Positions 33,669 to 43,478 of a stretch of DNA of 53,890 nt are shown here, piece by piece. This stretch comes from Clostridia bacterium (GTDB lineage: Bacteria > Bacillota > Clostridia > UMGS1883): assembly GCA_017414645.1 (NCBI GenBank), contig JAFQLL010000104.1, positions 1 through 53,890 of the forward strand, given 5' to 3'. How positions within the stretch are numbered: the stretch's first letter is position 1; each line of letters opens with the position of its first letter. Position numbers and translations under genes: made by a program. The notes below the pieces were generated by a model, which saw only the letters and a list, made by a program, of their open reading frames with translations, was not told the DNA's origin and made no database searches.

Positions 33669-34133
33669 ATGATACAAACAACTCTTTGCTACATTGAAAA
33701 GGAGCATAAATATCTTATGCTTCACCGTACAAAAAAAGAAAACGACATGAATAAAGATAAATGGATAGGAATAGGCGGAAAGCTTGAGGAAGGCGAAAGT
33801 GTGCTTGAATGCGTGCTTCGTGAGGCATACGAAGAAACGGGGCTTAAACTTATTAACCCCACATACCGCGGTGTTATCTACTTCCGCAACAGCTATTATT
33901 ACGACGAGGACATGCACCTTTTCACCTGCAGCACATTTACAGGTGAAATAAAGGAATGTGATGAGGGCAATCTGGAATGGATTGATATAGACGATTTGTA
34001 TGACCTTACCCTTTGGGAGGGCGACAAAATCTTTTTAGATGCCCTTCGCAGAAACGACCCGTTCTTTTACTTAACACTTAATTATGATAAGGACACCCTT
34101 CTGTCCCACGAAATGAAATACGGCGATGCATAA
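33669..34133 (+). CDS. NUDIX hydrolase (MutT/8-oxo-dGTPase-like)
   Basis: 154 residues. The NUDIX box GGKLEEGESVLECVLREAYEETGL is complete (G-x5-E-x7-REA-x-EE-x-G-L). The start MIQTTLCYIEKEHKYLMLHR and the TFTGEIKECDEGNLEWIDIDDL region match 8-oxo-dGTP diphosphatase-like proteins of Firmicutes; the true substrate may be another nucleoside diphosphate derivative. Divergent from marR. AGGAGG lies before the ATG. Confidence 0.9.
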   Translation: MIQTTLCYIEKEHKYLMLHRTKKENDMNKDKWIGIGGKLEEGESVLECVLREAYEETGLKLINPTYRGVIYFRNSYYYDEDMHLFTCSTFTGEIKECDEGNLEWIDIDDLYDLTLWEGDKIFLDALRRNDPFFYLTLNYDKDTLLSHEMKYGDA

Positions 34134-34152
34134 GCATCGCCGTCAGTTTTTA
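34120..34152. terminator. Terminator after the NUDIX gene
   Basis: A 10-bp stem (34120-34129/34134-34143) with the NUDIX stop codon in its loop, followed on the plus strand by a T-rich run. It may also serve the converging giant gene. Confidence 0.8.
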
Positions 34153-34153
34153 T

Positions 34154-37100
34154 TTACTTTAAGTTTTTAACTTTTGCCTCGCACTTAGGTGTAATTGAAT
34201 TAAAGCTTTCAACCCATATAACTTTAACGTAGCTTCCGCTATTTTTAAAGTCGACTGTTTTACTTTCTATTGCATTGAAAATCTGCACTTCTATCATGCT
34301 GTCATCGTCGTTATACAATGCAACAATGACCCTACCGCTTAACTCCCCTGTAAGAGACACCGTCAACGGGTCGGTTCCGCTCAAGGTTATTTCCGGTTCT
34401 GCAGGAGTTTCTATAGTCGGTTCAGAAACTGTTACCACACAGAATGCTGTATGATTCCCATCATTTGCTTTGGCAACAATCACTGCCGTACCAGTGCCAA
34501 CGCCTACAACCATACCCGTGGAAGAAACCATTGCCACACCTTCATTTGTACTTGACCATGTAACCGACTTATCTGTCGCATTTGAAGGGGCAACAGTGGC
34601 ATTAATTTGTTCAAAACCACCTATAGAAAGGGCTATGTTCTGTTTGTCAAGGCTTATTCCGGTTGCGCCAATTACCGGAGGCTTCACTACCACACTACAC
34701 GTTGCAGTCCAAATTGCTCCATAACTACCATGAGCTATAGCTTCAACCTCTGTTGTTCCATAACCAACAGCTGTTATACTTGCAGTATTATCCCTATTGT
34801 CAACAACCTTTACAACGTTTTCATTGCCCGAAATCCATTCAACAATTTCTTCACAATAATCAGGCTCAATTTCCACCTCAAGAATTGCTTCATCGCCGAG
34901 GGCTAAGTCCAATGCAGTTTTATTGATTGTAATACTGCTTATTCCGGGATATTCAACACGAACATCTGAAACTCGCAAAGCCCCTACATCAGCGCCCATA
35001 TTGTCAAAAACAACTATACTGTCAAGGTTCTCTACATCAGTATTTCTGAACGCTAAAGCTTCCATTTGCGCCACTATTGAATAATTTTCGTCATATACAA
35101 CGACATCCCATACCTTGTTAATGTTGTCAATGGTCATTGAAACAATATATGTTTCATCACTTGAAATGTCGCCTGCCTCTACCGTTTTATTGCCGTCACG
35201 GAAATACAATTTAGAAGGTTCAAATCTGATGTACGCACTACTTCCAACTAAATAATTTGCGCCCGAAAGAACAGCATCTTTATTTGCAATAGCAATGTAT
35301 GCATCTCTTTGGCTATTTGTTTTTACAGCATAAGAAACGCTGGCAACATTTTTAACAACTCCGGGGAGTTCATAAATTGCACTCTCCTTTTGTCCGTCAG
35401 AGCTCAAACAAACGCCATCAGCAGTAACCCTCACTACACACTGCGCACTAAAGCTCCCATCATCTGTAATTGCAACAATTATTGCTTCTCCGAAATCTAC
35501 AGCCGTTACAACACCATCGTTTACTTCTGCAACGGAAGTATTAGTTGACCTCCATGTAATATTTTTATTTGTGGCATTTTCAGGTGCAATTGTTGCCGTA
35601 ATTTCCGTGCTCCAATCTCTGTCGAAATCTAATATCACACTCGTCTTATCAAGGCTTATTCCGGTTACCGGAACAGTTGCAGCCTTTACCGTAACAACAC
35701 ATTCTGCACTATAACCTCCGTCTTCGGTTGTAACAGTAATTGTTGCGCTACCTGCACTTACTGCAGTAACAATACCATCTTCAACTGTTGCAACCGCTTC
35801 ATTTGACGATTCCCACGCAAAAGCTTGATTTGTCGCATTTACAGGTTCTATCATTGCAACAAGCACATCTTCTTCCCCCTCTGTAAGAGAAATCGTTGTC
35901 TTGTCAAAAACCACCCCCACAACATCAACAACTATTTCCTTAAAGGTTGCCGTAAGAACAGAACTCTTTTCTAATACAAACTCTTCAGTTTCAATTTTTC
36001 TGCCATTAAGATGTATTGATTCTAACTCATATCCATAGTCTGGAACAACGTCAATTAAAACAGTTGTTCCGGATTGAGCGAACGTATGACTTGTAAAGAT
36101 CTTACCATTTTCGCTTTCATCAATTTCAACAGAATAAAACGGAATGTCTTTTACCCAGGTACACTCTATAACGCTGTCGCATGAAATGATAAAATAGTTT
36201 TCTGCAAGTTCTGTTCCGTTAACAAAAATCTTACCTACACTATATCCTTCATTTGCAATGGGCGTTATAACAACAATTTCTCCAGATTTTGCAACCTTTT
36301 TATTAACATTGAGTTCTCCACCATCGCTTTGAACCAGTGTAACATTGTAGCTCTTTTCTTTATATTCTGCGCTGATCACATTATTGCCGGTTACAACAAA
36401 GCTGTTCCCTGCAATTTTTTCTCCGTCAACAAATATGCTATCTAATTCAAATCCCTCATCTGGCGTAATCGTTACTGTAATTGTCTCTCCGATTTTAGCT
36501 TCTGTTTTGTCCACGGATATAGTGCCGCTACCATTCGGATCTGTTACCATTGTGAAAATTGGCTGTTCATCCGGTTCAAATACAGCTCTGATTTTTGTGT
36601 CGGTGTATATACTTAAATCTTCAAGAGAACCTAACAGGGTATTATTTGCATAAACATATGCCAAATGATATCCAATTTCAGGCTTGATTGCAATATCTAT
36701 CGTGTCTCCCCTCAGAACACGGTCTTGACTTACAATCACACTGCCGTTTTCTGTAGGTTTAACCGTTACAAAGTAAAAATCAGTTGTGTTGTACATCTCA
36801 GGATATTTGCCTTCTTCAAGTAGCCACAATGTTCCGCCGTTCTCATAACTTTCAATACTTGAGAAAGGCGTACAAACACGAGTTTGGTTTGATACTTTTT
36901 TAATGTTTGTTTTTGTATAAGATGTTCCGGTCCCATTCGTATAACTACCGGTATTTTTAGTAGTGCTCATATAATAGTTAAAACTTGCAGGAGTCAAACC
37001 TTTGTCATTCGCCACAATATATCCTGTTTTTTCATAGTCGGTTTCCATTTGAGAACTGTTTGTTATTGCAGTGTGGCTCTTATTAGCAGACATACAGTTG

Positions 37101-39955
37101 CTTATCATTCCGCCACTCTCGTTGATGCCAGTAATTCCACCCACATATGAGCCAAACATACCTTCCCCTTTAAGGACAGCATCAGTCGACACGCAATGTG
37201 TTACCTTTCCTTTATTACATGCAGCAACACCACCTATCACCGGCCATGCATAAGGGTCTGTTTTGATGCTTATATTACATCCGTCACTAAGGCAGTCATT
37301 TGCAATACCAGTGCTATTATATATCTCTCCCACTATACCGCCTGCAGTGTAAGTTCCAGAGTCAGTATTTCCAGTTATTTCGACACTTAACGCCTGACAA
37401 TTTTTCACAACACTATCATCATAGAGTATACCTGCAATACCGCCTGCCCAAACACCAGTTGCCATATCGCAATCAATTTTCAAACTGACTACAGTACATC
37501 CGTTTATCGTGGTGCTTTCACAACTACCCACTATGCCTCCACAGTATAAAACTTTACCATCATATATTTGGATATTATTTTCCGATGACAAAGAATTCAT
37601 ATTTACATATATATTTGCTATATCACAATCTATTGCTCTACCACATAAAACACCAACGCTGGTATCGGTTTGAGTTGATGTAACAAAAGGTGAAATAATT
37701 TTAATATTTTTAATTGTTGCACCTTCACATTCACCGAAAAGACCTGCTACATAGTCCGGATACTCATCATTTCCGACAACATTTAATTTAAGATTTGTTA
37801 TTGAATGGTTTTTGCCATCAAAGTTTCCCTTAAACACAGCTTTTTTTTCATATCCTATCGGAATCCAGGAAGCATTATTTTGCATGTTTATATGTTCCCC
37901 AAGTTCAAAATACATGCCTTCGTAAGTTTCACCATTTGCAACATCGATAGAAAGCTTTGCTAATTGACCAAGTGTTTCGATCATATAGGGCGATTCTTTT
38001 GTACCTTCGCCCGATGCAAAAGAGTCAGCAATATCTCCGGTCCATTTTGTTCGAAGCCAAGTCGCGACTACATTATGGCTGTTTTCTGAATTAAAGTCTA
38101 AATACAATTTATTTGTATATGCCCCTTGACCTGTAGAGTTTTTGCCCCAGCCTGAGAAAATATAACCAACCTTTGCTGGTGTTATCTCATTAGAAATATC
38201 AATTGTCACACCATATGGTGAATACTCCATTTCATTAAGGTTTATCTGATACTCTACCTTAGTTGCAGCACCTGAGCCACCATTTAAATTGCGGTTTACA
38301 ACAACCGTATACTCTGTTTTATGCCAGATAGCATACCATGTTGCATCATTTTCCACTGTCGCATATTCTCCCACAACATAATTAGGTGTTATCGCATTTT
38401 TGTCAGTGCTCCAACCAAGGAACACATAACCATCTCTGGAGGGAATTTCAGTATTTAGAATATGCTTTCCGTAGGGAATCTTTTGTGTTACAGTGTCTAC
38501 CTCTCCACCATTTGCATTAAGCGTAATATCGACATATTTCCCATACGAATACACTTTTATCTCGTTTTTTGACACAACGCTTATAACGCCATCATTTTGG
38601 GCATCATTTGCATCACGCATATATACATATATGGTTTCTTCTCCAAAAAAATCGCCTTTTGCAGATACTGTTAGTTTATTTTCATATAATTCAACATTTA
38701 TTCCGCGACCCTTGCTGTGTGTAAAATAATAATCTCCATCGTAAACTCCCGTTACGTTTAAAGTTATGGTTTCGCTTTTATTTGTTTCGTAGTCCAGATG
38801 TATTATGCTTTTTGAAATAGTTATCCGTGGTGGCAATGCTTGCCACACAGCATATAAAGTTACATCCGCATCAATCGAAAAACTATCTCCCGGTTGATAG
38901 CTTGCAACCGTAGCGGCAGAATTCGTTGACCACCCTAAAAATTTATAATGATTTCTGTATGGTTGCACAGAGCTTAATGCTATAGCCGTTCCATGTGTTT
39001 TTTGCTGACTTGGTGGTGCACCGCTGTCACCCCCATTATCATCATAGCTTATTGTGTACGACTTTTTGCTCCAATGTGCATATAACTCCCAATTCTGAGA
39101 TACTGTAAATGATGATTTTGTTACATATGTTCCTCCGCTTGCTTTCGTATACCATCCATCAAACTGATAACCCGAAGGTGCAGTAGGAGTAGTCAAAGTC
39201 ACCTGCTTTCCCTTTGGGACATTCAGCGTTTGTTTTAAAGGCGTGCCACCATTGCCATTTAGTGTTACCGAACAATACGTTATCGGTTCTGCGGTAACTT
39301 CACCGCCTACTCGCGATATTGTAAAAGTTTTGTAATTGCTGGTCGGAACGAAATTTCGCTTAGCTACACGACAGTTATAATACTCACTGTTCGGTGCATC
39401 ACCGTTACAGTCTAATATGTACACACCTGTCGACGTAGGATTAATGCAAATACCGGAATGTCCATATCCGTTATCTTTTGTGCCATAATTGAAGCGAATT
39501 AAATCACCCGGCTTAACATGTTTGTTAATATTTTCAACAGTAAATGCATACGTACCAACATTTGTTGTGTTCACTACACTGTTTTCAGAATTTCTGAAAA
39601 TATACCATTCTGCAAATGCACCAAACCCTGCACACGACTTTGCGTTTCTTGTAAGATTTGTTCCATAGCAATATGTTATGGGGAATTGGCTGGTAGTAAC
39701 GTTTTCCCCAAACATATCTTTAAACCATTTCGTTTTAACAATTTCGCTTGTCAAGCAATAGCCGCAACCATGACCACTAGACTTGCTGCCACATTGACCG
39801 TTACGGTCAACATTAAAATATGTATTCCCTAACAAAGCATATAGCTCGTCAATTTTTTGCAAAATTGCTGCTTCATTTGATATAGCACCAACACTCGTCG
39901 GTATTATCGCCATAATCATGCAAACTGCAAGAAAAACACTTATTACCTTTTTCAC
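34154..39955 (-). CDS. Giant secreted papain-fold protein with InlB, GLUG and BIG2 repeats
   Basis: 1,933 residues from GTG 39955 (GGAG 8 bases upstream; a GTG nine bases further out is less well placed). Signal peptide 1-24. Residues about 25-216 form a cysteine-amidase-like (CHAP/NlpC-P60-type) domain: likely nucleophile Cys108 in KSCAGFGAFAEWY, His166 in GYGHSGI, Asp182/Asn184 in ILDCNG, plus a Cys55/Cys64/Cys67 cluster. Then four InlB B-type repeats (each ending GW...YAxW), a GLUG-motif region (SWIPIGYEKKAVFKGNFDG, GLFGECEG, CGGIVGSCE), four shorter InlB-like repeats (VTVKPTENGSVIVS type), and four BIG2 Ig-like domains separated in the middle by a jelly-roll-like stretch. No LPXTG, SLH or dockerin is seen. 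Suggested role: cell-wall or peptide-bond hydrolysis at the surface; substrate unknown. Confidence 0.85.
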   Translation of the reverse strand: MKKVISVFLAVCMIMAIIPTSVGAISNEAAILQKIDELYALLGNTYFNVDRNGQCGSKSSGHGCGYCLTSEIVKTKWFKDMFGENVTTSQFPITYCYGTNLTRNAKSCAGFGAFAEWYIFRNSENSVVNTTNVGTYAFTVENINKHVKPGDLIRFNYGTKDNGYGHSGICINPTSTGVYILDCNGDAPNSEYYNCRVAKRNFVPTSNYKTFTISRVGGEVTAEPITYCSVTLNGNGGTPLKQTLNVPKGKQVTLTTPTAPSGYQFDGWYTKASGGTYVTKSSFTVSQNWELYAHWSKKSYTISYDDNGGDSGAPPSQQKTHGTAIALSSVQPYRNHYKFLGWSTNSAATVASYQPGDSFSIDADVTLYAVWQALPPRITISKSIIHLDYETNKSETITLNVTGVYDGDYYFTHSKGRGINVELYENKLTVSAKGDFFGEETIYVYMRDANDAQNDGVISVVSKNEIKVYSYGKYVDITLNANGGEVDTVTQKIPYGKHILNTEIPSRDGYVFLGWSTDKNAITPNYVVGEYATVENDATWYAIWHKTEYTVVVNRNLNGGSGAATKVEYQINLNEMEYSPYGVTIDISNEITPAKVGYIFSGWGKNSTGQGAYTNKLYLDFNSENSHNVVATWLRTKWTGDIADSFASGEGTKESPYMIETLGQLAKLSIDVANGETYEGMYFELGEHINMQNNASWIPIGYEKKAVFKGNFDGKNHSITNLKLNVVGNDEYPDYVAGLFGECEGATIKNIKIISPFVTSTQTDTSVGVLCGRAIDCDIANIYVNMNSLSSENNIQIYDGKVLYCGGIVGSCESTTINGCTVVSLKIDCDMATGVWAGGIAGILYDDSVVKNCQALSVEITGNTDSGTYTAGGIVGEIYNSTGIANDCLSDGCNISIKTDPYAWPVIGGVAACNKGKVTHCVSTDAVLKGEGMFGSYVGGITGINESGGMISNCMSANKSHTAITNSSQMETDYEKTGYIVANDKGLTPASFNYYMSTTKNTGSYTNGTGTSYTKTNIKKVSNQTRVCTPFSSIESYENGGTLWLLEEGKYPEMYNTTDFYFVTVKPTENGSVIVSQDRVLRGDTIDIAIKPEIGYHLAYVYANNTLLGSLEDLSIYTDTKIRAVFEPDEQPIFTMVTDPNGSGTISVDKTEAKIGETITVTITPDEGFELDSIFVDGEKIAGNSFVVTGNNVISAEYKEKSYNVTLVQSDGGELNVNKKVAKSGEIVVITPIANEGYSVGKIFVNGTELAENYFIISCDSVIECTWVKDIPFYSVEIDESENGKIFTSHTFAQSGTTVLIDVVPDYGYELESIHLNGRKIETEEFVLEKSSVLTATFKEIVVDVVGVVFDKTTISLTEGEEDVLVAMIEPVNATNQAFAWESSNEAVATVEDGIVTAVSAGSATITVTTEDGGYSAECVVTVKAATVPVTGISLDKTSVILDFDRDWSTEITATIAPENATNKNITWRSTNTSVAEVNDGVVTAVDFGEAIIVAITDDGSFSAQCVVRVTADGVCLSSDGQKESAIYELPGVVKNVASVSYAVKTNSQRDAYIAIANKDAVLSGANYLVGSSAYIRFEPSKLYFRDGNKTVEAGDISSDETYIVSMTIDNINKVWDVVVYDENYSIVAQMEALAFRNTDVENLDSIVVFDNMGADVGALRVSDVRVEYPGISSITINKTALDLALGDEAILEVEIEPDYCEEIVEWISGNENVVKVVDNRDNTASITAVGYGTTEVEAIAHGSYGAIWTATCSVVVKPPVIGATGISLDKQNIALSIGGFEQINATVAPSNATDKSVTWSSTNEGVAMVSSTGMVVGVGTGTAVIVAKANDGNHTAFCVVTVSEPTIETPAEPEITLSGTDPLTVSLTGELSGRVIVALYNDDDSMIEVQIFNAIESKTVDFKNSGSYVKVIWVESFNSITPKCEAKVKNLK

Positions 39956-39980
39956 TTCAACCACTCCTTGAATCTCCTAA

Positions 39981-39999
39981 TTATCCCAAAATGGGATAA
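39981..39999. promoter_or_regulatory. Palindromic operator candidate 1
   Basis: Perfect inverted repeat TTATCCCA-AAA-TGGGATAA in the leader between the giant gene and the XRE gene; probably bound by the XRE protein. Confidence 0.65.
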
Positions 40000-40003
40000 T
40001 AAA

Positions 40004-40024
40004 AGTATACCAAAACGGTATACT
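40004..40024. promoter_or_regulatory. Palindromic operator candidate 2
   Basis: Perfect inverted repeat AGTATACC-5-GGTATACT. It fills the space from the -10 to just inside the -35 of the giant gene's promoter, so a bound protein would block transcription. Confidence 0.7.
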
Positions 40025-40032
40025 AAAGTCAA
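40004..40032 (-). promoter_or_regulatory. Promoter of the giant secreted protein gene
   Basis: TTGACT (40032-40027), 17-base spacer, TATACT (40009-40004). The symmetric palindrome also offers a TATACT on the plus strand (40019-40024) that may serve the XRE gene, with no good -35. Confidence 0.75.
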
Positions 40033-40044
40033 GGGGTGATGCTA

Positions 40045-40251
40045 ATGCGATTACGTGCGTTGCGAGAACAACGAAATATATCACAGCTCAAGCTGGCTCT
40101 TGATTTAAACATGAATCAAAACACAATCAGTCGCTATGAAACAGGCGTGCGTGAAGCTGATTATAGCACCCTTATCAAAATTGCTGATTATTTCAATGTA
40201 TCAATCGACTATCTATTAGAAAGAACAGAAAATCCGGAATTTCACAAATAA
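40045..40251 (+). CDS. XRE-family HTH regulator, short
   Basis: 68 residues from ATG 40045 (AAGGGG eight bases upstream). Almost the whole protein is one HTH: LRALREQRNISQLKLALDLNMNQNTISRYETGVREADYSTLIKIADYFNVSIDYLLERTE. No sensor domain. It is divergent from the giant secreted gene with two palindromes between, so it most likely controls that gene and itself. Position and size resemble stand-alone repressors of surface or phage-type genes, but no phage genes are nearby. Confidence 0.88.
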   Translation: MRLRALREQRNISQLKLALDLNMNQNTISRYETGVREADYSTLIKIADYFNVSIDYLLERTENPEFHK

Positions 40252-40261
40252 TACATCAATT

Positions 40262-40297
40262 AAAAAGCTGTTTACACTTTCATGTAAACAGCTTTTT
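40262..40297. terminator. Bidirectional terminator after XRE and kinase-like genes
   Basis: A 15-bp perfect stem (40262-40276/40283-40297) with A- and T-run ends. Confidence 0.92.
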
Positions 40298-40305
40298 ATG
40301 TTAAT

Positions 40306-40890
40306 TTACTTTATTAAGCTTTCAATAATTTTTGCGCAGCCTTCAATGCCGAACTTACTTGAGTCAAGGCACACATCGTAGCTGTCTGCAACACCCCAGC
40401 GCTTTGTGGAATAGAAGTTGTAGTAATTGCTTCTTTCCTTGTCAATTCTTCTGACTCTCTTTTCAGCCTTGCCGGGAAGGATGTCGTCGCGTTCAATTAC
40501 CCTTTTCACTCTGTCTTCAAAGGGTGCAGAAATGAACACGTTTATAACATCGTCACGTTCACGGAGCACATAGTCGGCACATCTGCCTACGATAACACAG
40601 CTTTCACGCTCTGCAAGCTTCTTAATTGTCTGCATCTGTGCAAGGAAAACCTTGTGGTTAAGGGGCATTTCGCCATGGTCGTACTTGCCTGCAGTGAAAG
40701 AAAGGAATGCAGAAATGGGCTTTTCGTCAATCTTTTCAAACACTTCCTGACAAAGACCACTTTCCTTAGCCGCTTCAATCAGAAGCTCGCTGTTGTAGCA
40801 TTTTACGCCTAAATCCTCAGCAATTTTCTGACCAATCATTCTACCGCCTGAGCCGTACTGACGACCGATTGTAATGATAAACTTTTTCAT
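40306..40890 (-). CDS. Cytidylate kinase-like family protein
   Basis: 194 residues. P-loop in IGRQYGSGGRMIGQKIAEDLG, the YNSELLIEAAKESG segment and the VGRCADYVLRE and VRRIDKERSNYYNFYS motifs fit the AAA_26/cytidylate kinase-like family, distinct from canonical Cmk. It would phosphorylate a nucleoside monophosphate or act as a related kinase; the substrate is unproven. It follows typA by 17 bases in the HD-typA-kinase operon. Confidence 0.85.
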   Translation of the reverse strand: MKKFIITIGRQYGSGGRMIGQKIAEDLGVKCYNSELLIEAAKESGLCQEVFEKIDEKPISAFLSFTAGKYDHGEMPLNHKVFLAQMQTIKKLAERESCVIVGRCADYVLRERDDVINVFISAPFEDRVKRVIERDDILPGKAEKRVRRIDKERSNYYNFYSTKRWGVADSYDVCLDSSKFGIEGCAKIIESLIK

Positions 40891-40907
40891 ATTCCTACTC
40901 CTTTCAC

Positions 40908-42743
40908 TTATTCAATTGCTTTTTTCTTTCTGTTTGCTTCCTTCGCACGAAGGTCTGCATTCAGAATTTTCTTTCTTATTCTCAGATGATTTGGTGTTAC
41001 CTCAACAAGCTCATCATCTGCAATAAACTCTAAGCATTCCTCAAGGCTCATAACCTTGGGCGATGTAAGGCGAAGCGCTTCGTCGCTGCCTGCCGCACGC
41101 ATGTTTGTTGCCTGCTTACGTTTGCACACGTTTACAACAATGTCTTCACCGCGGGCATTTTCGCCAACAACCATGCCTTCGTAAACCTCAACACCTGCAC
41201 CAATGAACATTGTGCCTCTTTCCTGTGCATTGAAAAGACCGTAAGCAACGCTCTCACCTGTTTCGTAGGAAATAAGTGAGCCACGTGAGCGTGTGGAAAT
41301 TTCGGTCTGTACATAAGGCTCGTAAGAATCAAACACGCTGTTTATAACGCCTGTACCCTTTGTTGCTGTAAGAAGCTCACCACGATAACCGATAAGCCCT
41401 CTTGAGGGAATTCTGAACTCAAGCTTTGTGTAGCCCTGAGCCGAGGGTGCCATGTTCGTCATGGTGCCGCGACGTAAGCCAATGCCTTCCATAACAACGC
41501 CTGTATATTCGTCGGGTACGTCAACTGTTAAAATTTCGATGGGCTCGCAAAGAACACCGTCTATTATTTTGTTAATTGTCTGCGGACGTGAAACCTGAAA
41601 TTCGTAGCCCTGTCTGCGCATGTTTTCAATAAGCACGCTAAGGTGCAGTTCACCTCGTCCCGATACAATAAAGCTGTCGGGAGAGTCGGTTTCTTCAACC
41701 TTTAAGCTTATGTTGCTTTCAAGCTCCTTCATAAGCCTGTCACGAATATGGCGGCTTGTTACATAATCGCCGTCACGACCTGCAAAGGGAGAATTGTTAA
41801 CAGAGAAAGTCATGGACAAAACGGGCTCATCTACTGCAACGAACTCCAAAGGCTCAACAACACCCTGCTCACAGATTGTGTCGCCTATGTTTATTTTTTC
41901 TATGCCGGAAATTGCAACAATTTCGCCTGCGCCTGCTTCGTCAACCGCTTCCTTTTTAACATCCTTATAGGTAAGAATTTTGGTTGCTCTTGCGTTGTAG
42001 GAGGCTTCGCCCTCCTTGCAGACTGTTATGGGCATGTTTGTTTTCACAACACCACGATTAATTCTGCCTACGGCTATTCTTCCCGTGAAGGGGTCGTAGT
42101 CAATGTTACTTACAAGCATCTGGAAGCTACCATCTCTGGTATCTTCAGGTGCAGGAATGTGCTTTACGATAATATCAAAGAGCACGCTTAAATCGTCGGG
42201 GTGCTTTTCGGGTGCAAGGCTTGCCCAGCCGTCACGGCCCGACACATACACAACGGGGGCATCCAGCTGTTCTTCTGTTGCATCAAGGTCAATGAATAAA
42301 TCAAGCAGCTCGTCTGTTACCTCGTAGGGGCGTGCATTGGGTCTGTCGACCTTATTAATTACCATGATAGGGCAAAGGTTCAACGCCAATGCCTTTTTAA
42401 GAACAAATCTTGTCTGAGGCATGCAGCCTTCAAAAGCGTCTACCAACAAGAGCACACCGTCAACCATCTTAAGACCGCGTTCTACCTCGCCGCCAAAGTC
42501 TGCGTGACCGGGGGTGTCAAGAATGTTTATTTTAATGCCCTTATATTCCAAAGAGGTGTTCTTTGCTAAAATTGTAATACCTCTTTCCTTTTCCAAATCG
42601 TTTGAGTCCATTACTCTTTCGTCAACCTGCTCATTTTCACGGAAAACACCGCTCTGCTTGAGCATTGCATCAACAAGTGTTGTTTTGCCGTGGTCAACGT
42701 GAGCAATAATTGCTATATTCCGTATATTTTTAGGATCCGTCAT
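40908..42743 (-). CDS. typA: Translational GTPase TypA/BipA
   Basis: 611 residues from ATG 42743. GTPase motifs: G1 AHVDHGKTT, G2 RGITILAKN, G3 DTPGHADFGGEVER, G4 NKVDRPNA. Domain order and the C-terminal GLIGYRGELLTATKGTGVINSVF, GSLISYETGESVAYGL and LRIRKKILN motifs are those of TypA, a ribosome-associated GTPase needed for ribosome assembly and growth under stress or cold. Follows the HD-domain gene by about 30 bases. Confidence 0.97.
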   Translation of the reverse strand: MTDPKNIRNIAIIAHVDHGKTTLVDAMLKQSGVFRENEQVDERVMDSNDLEKERGITILAKNTSLEYKGIKINILDTPGHADFGGEVERGLKMVDGVLLLVDAFEGCMPQTRFVLKKALALNLCPIMVINKVDRPNARPYEVTDELLDLFIDLDATEEQLDAPVVYVSGRDGWASLAPEKHPDDLSVLFDIIVKHIPAPEDTRDGSFQMLVSNIDYDPFTGRIAVGRINRGVVKTNMPITVCKEGEASYNARATKILTYKDVKKEAVDEAGAGEIVAISGIEKINIGDTICEQGVVEPLEFVAVDEPVLSMTFSVNNSPFAGRDGDYVTSRHIRDRLMKELESNISLKVEETDSPDSFIVSGRGELHLSVLIENMRRQGYEFQVSRPQTINKIIDGVLCEPIEILTVDVPDEYTGVVMEGIGLRRGTMTNMAPSAQGYTKLEFRIPSRGLIGYRGELLTATKGTGVINSVFDSYEPYVQTEISTRSRGSLISYETGESVAYGLFNAQERGTMFIGAGVEVYEGMVVGENARGEDIVVNVCKRKQATNMRAAGSDEALRLTSPKVMSLEECLEFIADDELVEVTPNHLRIRKKILNADLRAKEANRKKKAIE

Positions 42744-42772
42744 ATTATGTCTTCCTCTCGGGTTGTATAGAT

Positions 42773-43345
42773 TTATTTTTCTGTTACAAAAGCGCTCCAG
42801 GTGTCTGCAAACTGTAAAAGCAAAAGCAGCGGACACTCTTTTGTTGCAACGCTCTTGTTGTCGTCAACGTATTGTCCGTCATGATAAATTATCGCCTGCA
42901 CCTCTTCCTCGGAAAGGTGAATGTAAGGCAATGCAAGATAAAGGCTTCTCACAGGCACGGACAAATACGTGAGATTGTTGTTAAAGCTGTAGGGTACGCT
43001 TGCGCCGTAGCCAAACTGCTTTTGCCTTGCCGTGGGTTCGTTTTTGATATACTGAGGGTTGCCCGGCATACCAACCTTGCCAAGGTCATGAATAAGTGCC
43101 ACTATAACACAGCTTTCATCGCTTATTGAAGGTGCTATTGCATGCTTTATTCTTATCATGTTTTCGCACACATTTACACTGTGCTCTAAAAGCCCCTGCT
43201 CTTTTGACAAGTGAAACCTTGTTGATGCAGGCGCTGTAAGGTATTCAGTTTCATTTTCCATAAAATTGATAAGGCGATCAAACTCAGCCTTTCTGTCTAC
43301 AACGATTGACTTAAGTCTTTCGTATCGTTCCATTACTGTTGGCAT
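42773..43345 (-). CDS. HD-domain protein (putative phosphohydrolase)
   Basis: 190 residues from ATG 43345 (GGAG seven bases upstream). HD metal ligands: His in LLEHSVNVCENM, the His-Asp pair in ALIHDLGKVGMPG and His in IIYHDGQY. Aromatic-rich middle (YSFNNNLTYLSVPVRSLYLALPYIHLSEEE) matches a Firmicutes family of small HD proteins without a clear assigned substrate. First gene of the HD-typA-kinase operon with its own promoter. Confidence 0.82.
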   Translation of the reverse strand: MPTVMERYERLKSIVVDRKAEFDRLINFMENETEYLTAPASTRFHLSKEQGLLEHSVNVCENMIRIKHAIAPSISDESCVIVALIHDLGKVGMPGNPQYIKNEPTARQKQFGYGASVPYSFNNNLTYLSVPVRSLYLALPYIHLSEEEVQAIIYHDGQYVDDNKSVATKECPLLLLLQFADTWSAFVTEK

Positions 43346-43375
43346 AATATTTCTCCAATCACTTTCATTCAATTT

Positions 43376-43404
43376 ATTATATAACGTTTTTCACTTCATT
43401 GCAA
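43376..43404 (-). promoter_or_regulatory. Promoter of the HD-typA operon
   Basis: TTGCAA (43404-43399), 17-base spacer, TATAAT (43381-43376). Confidence 0.8.
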
Positions 43405-43426
43405 CCTATTTTTCCCGTCCGTCAGC

Positions 43427-43455
43427 TTGAATATGACCACTTTTTGTGATATAAT
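43427..43455 (+). promoter_or_regulatory. Promoter of the P-loop kinase-like gene
   Basis: TTGAAT (43427-43432), 17-base spacer, TATAAT (43450-43455). Confidence 0.8.
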
Positions 43456-43478
43456 TACCTCTGTCAGGATGTGATAAC

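Noticed and set aside
34470..37488. Several plus-strand reading frames inside the giant secreted gene
   Set aside because: All are antisense shadows of a long minus-strand coding region with a clear signal peptide and domain order.
36901..37700. Mobile element inside the giant gene, suggested by locally different composition
   Set aside because: The reading frame is continuous through GLUG-type repeats and no inverted ends or transposase were found.
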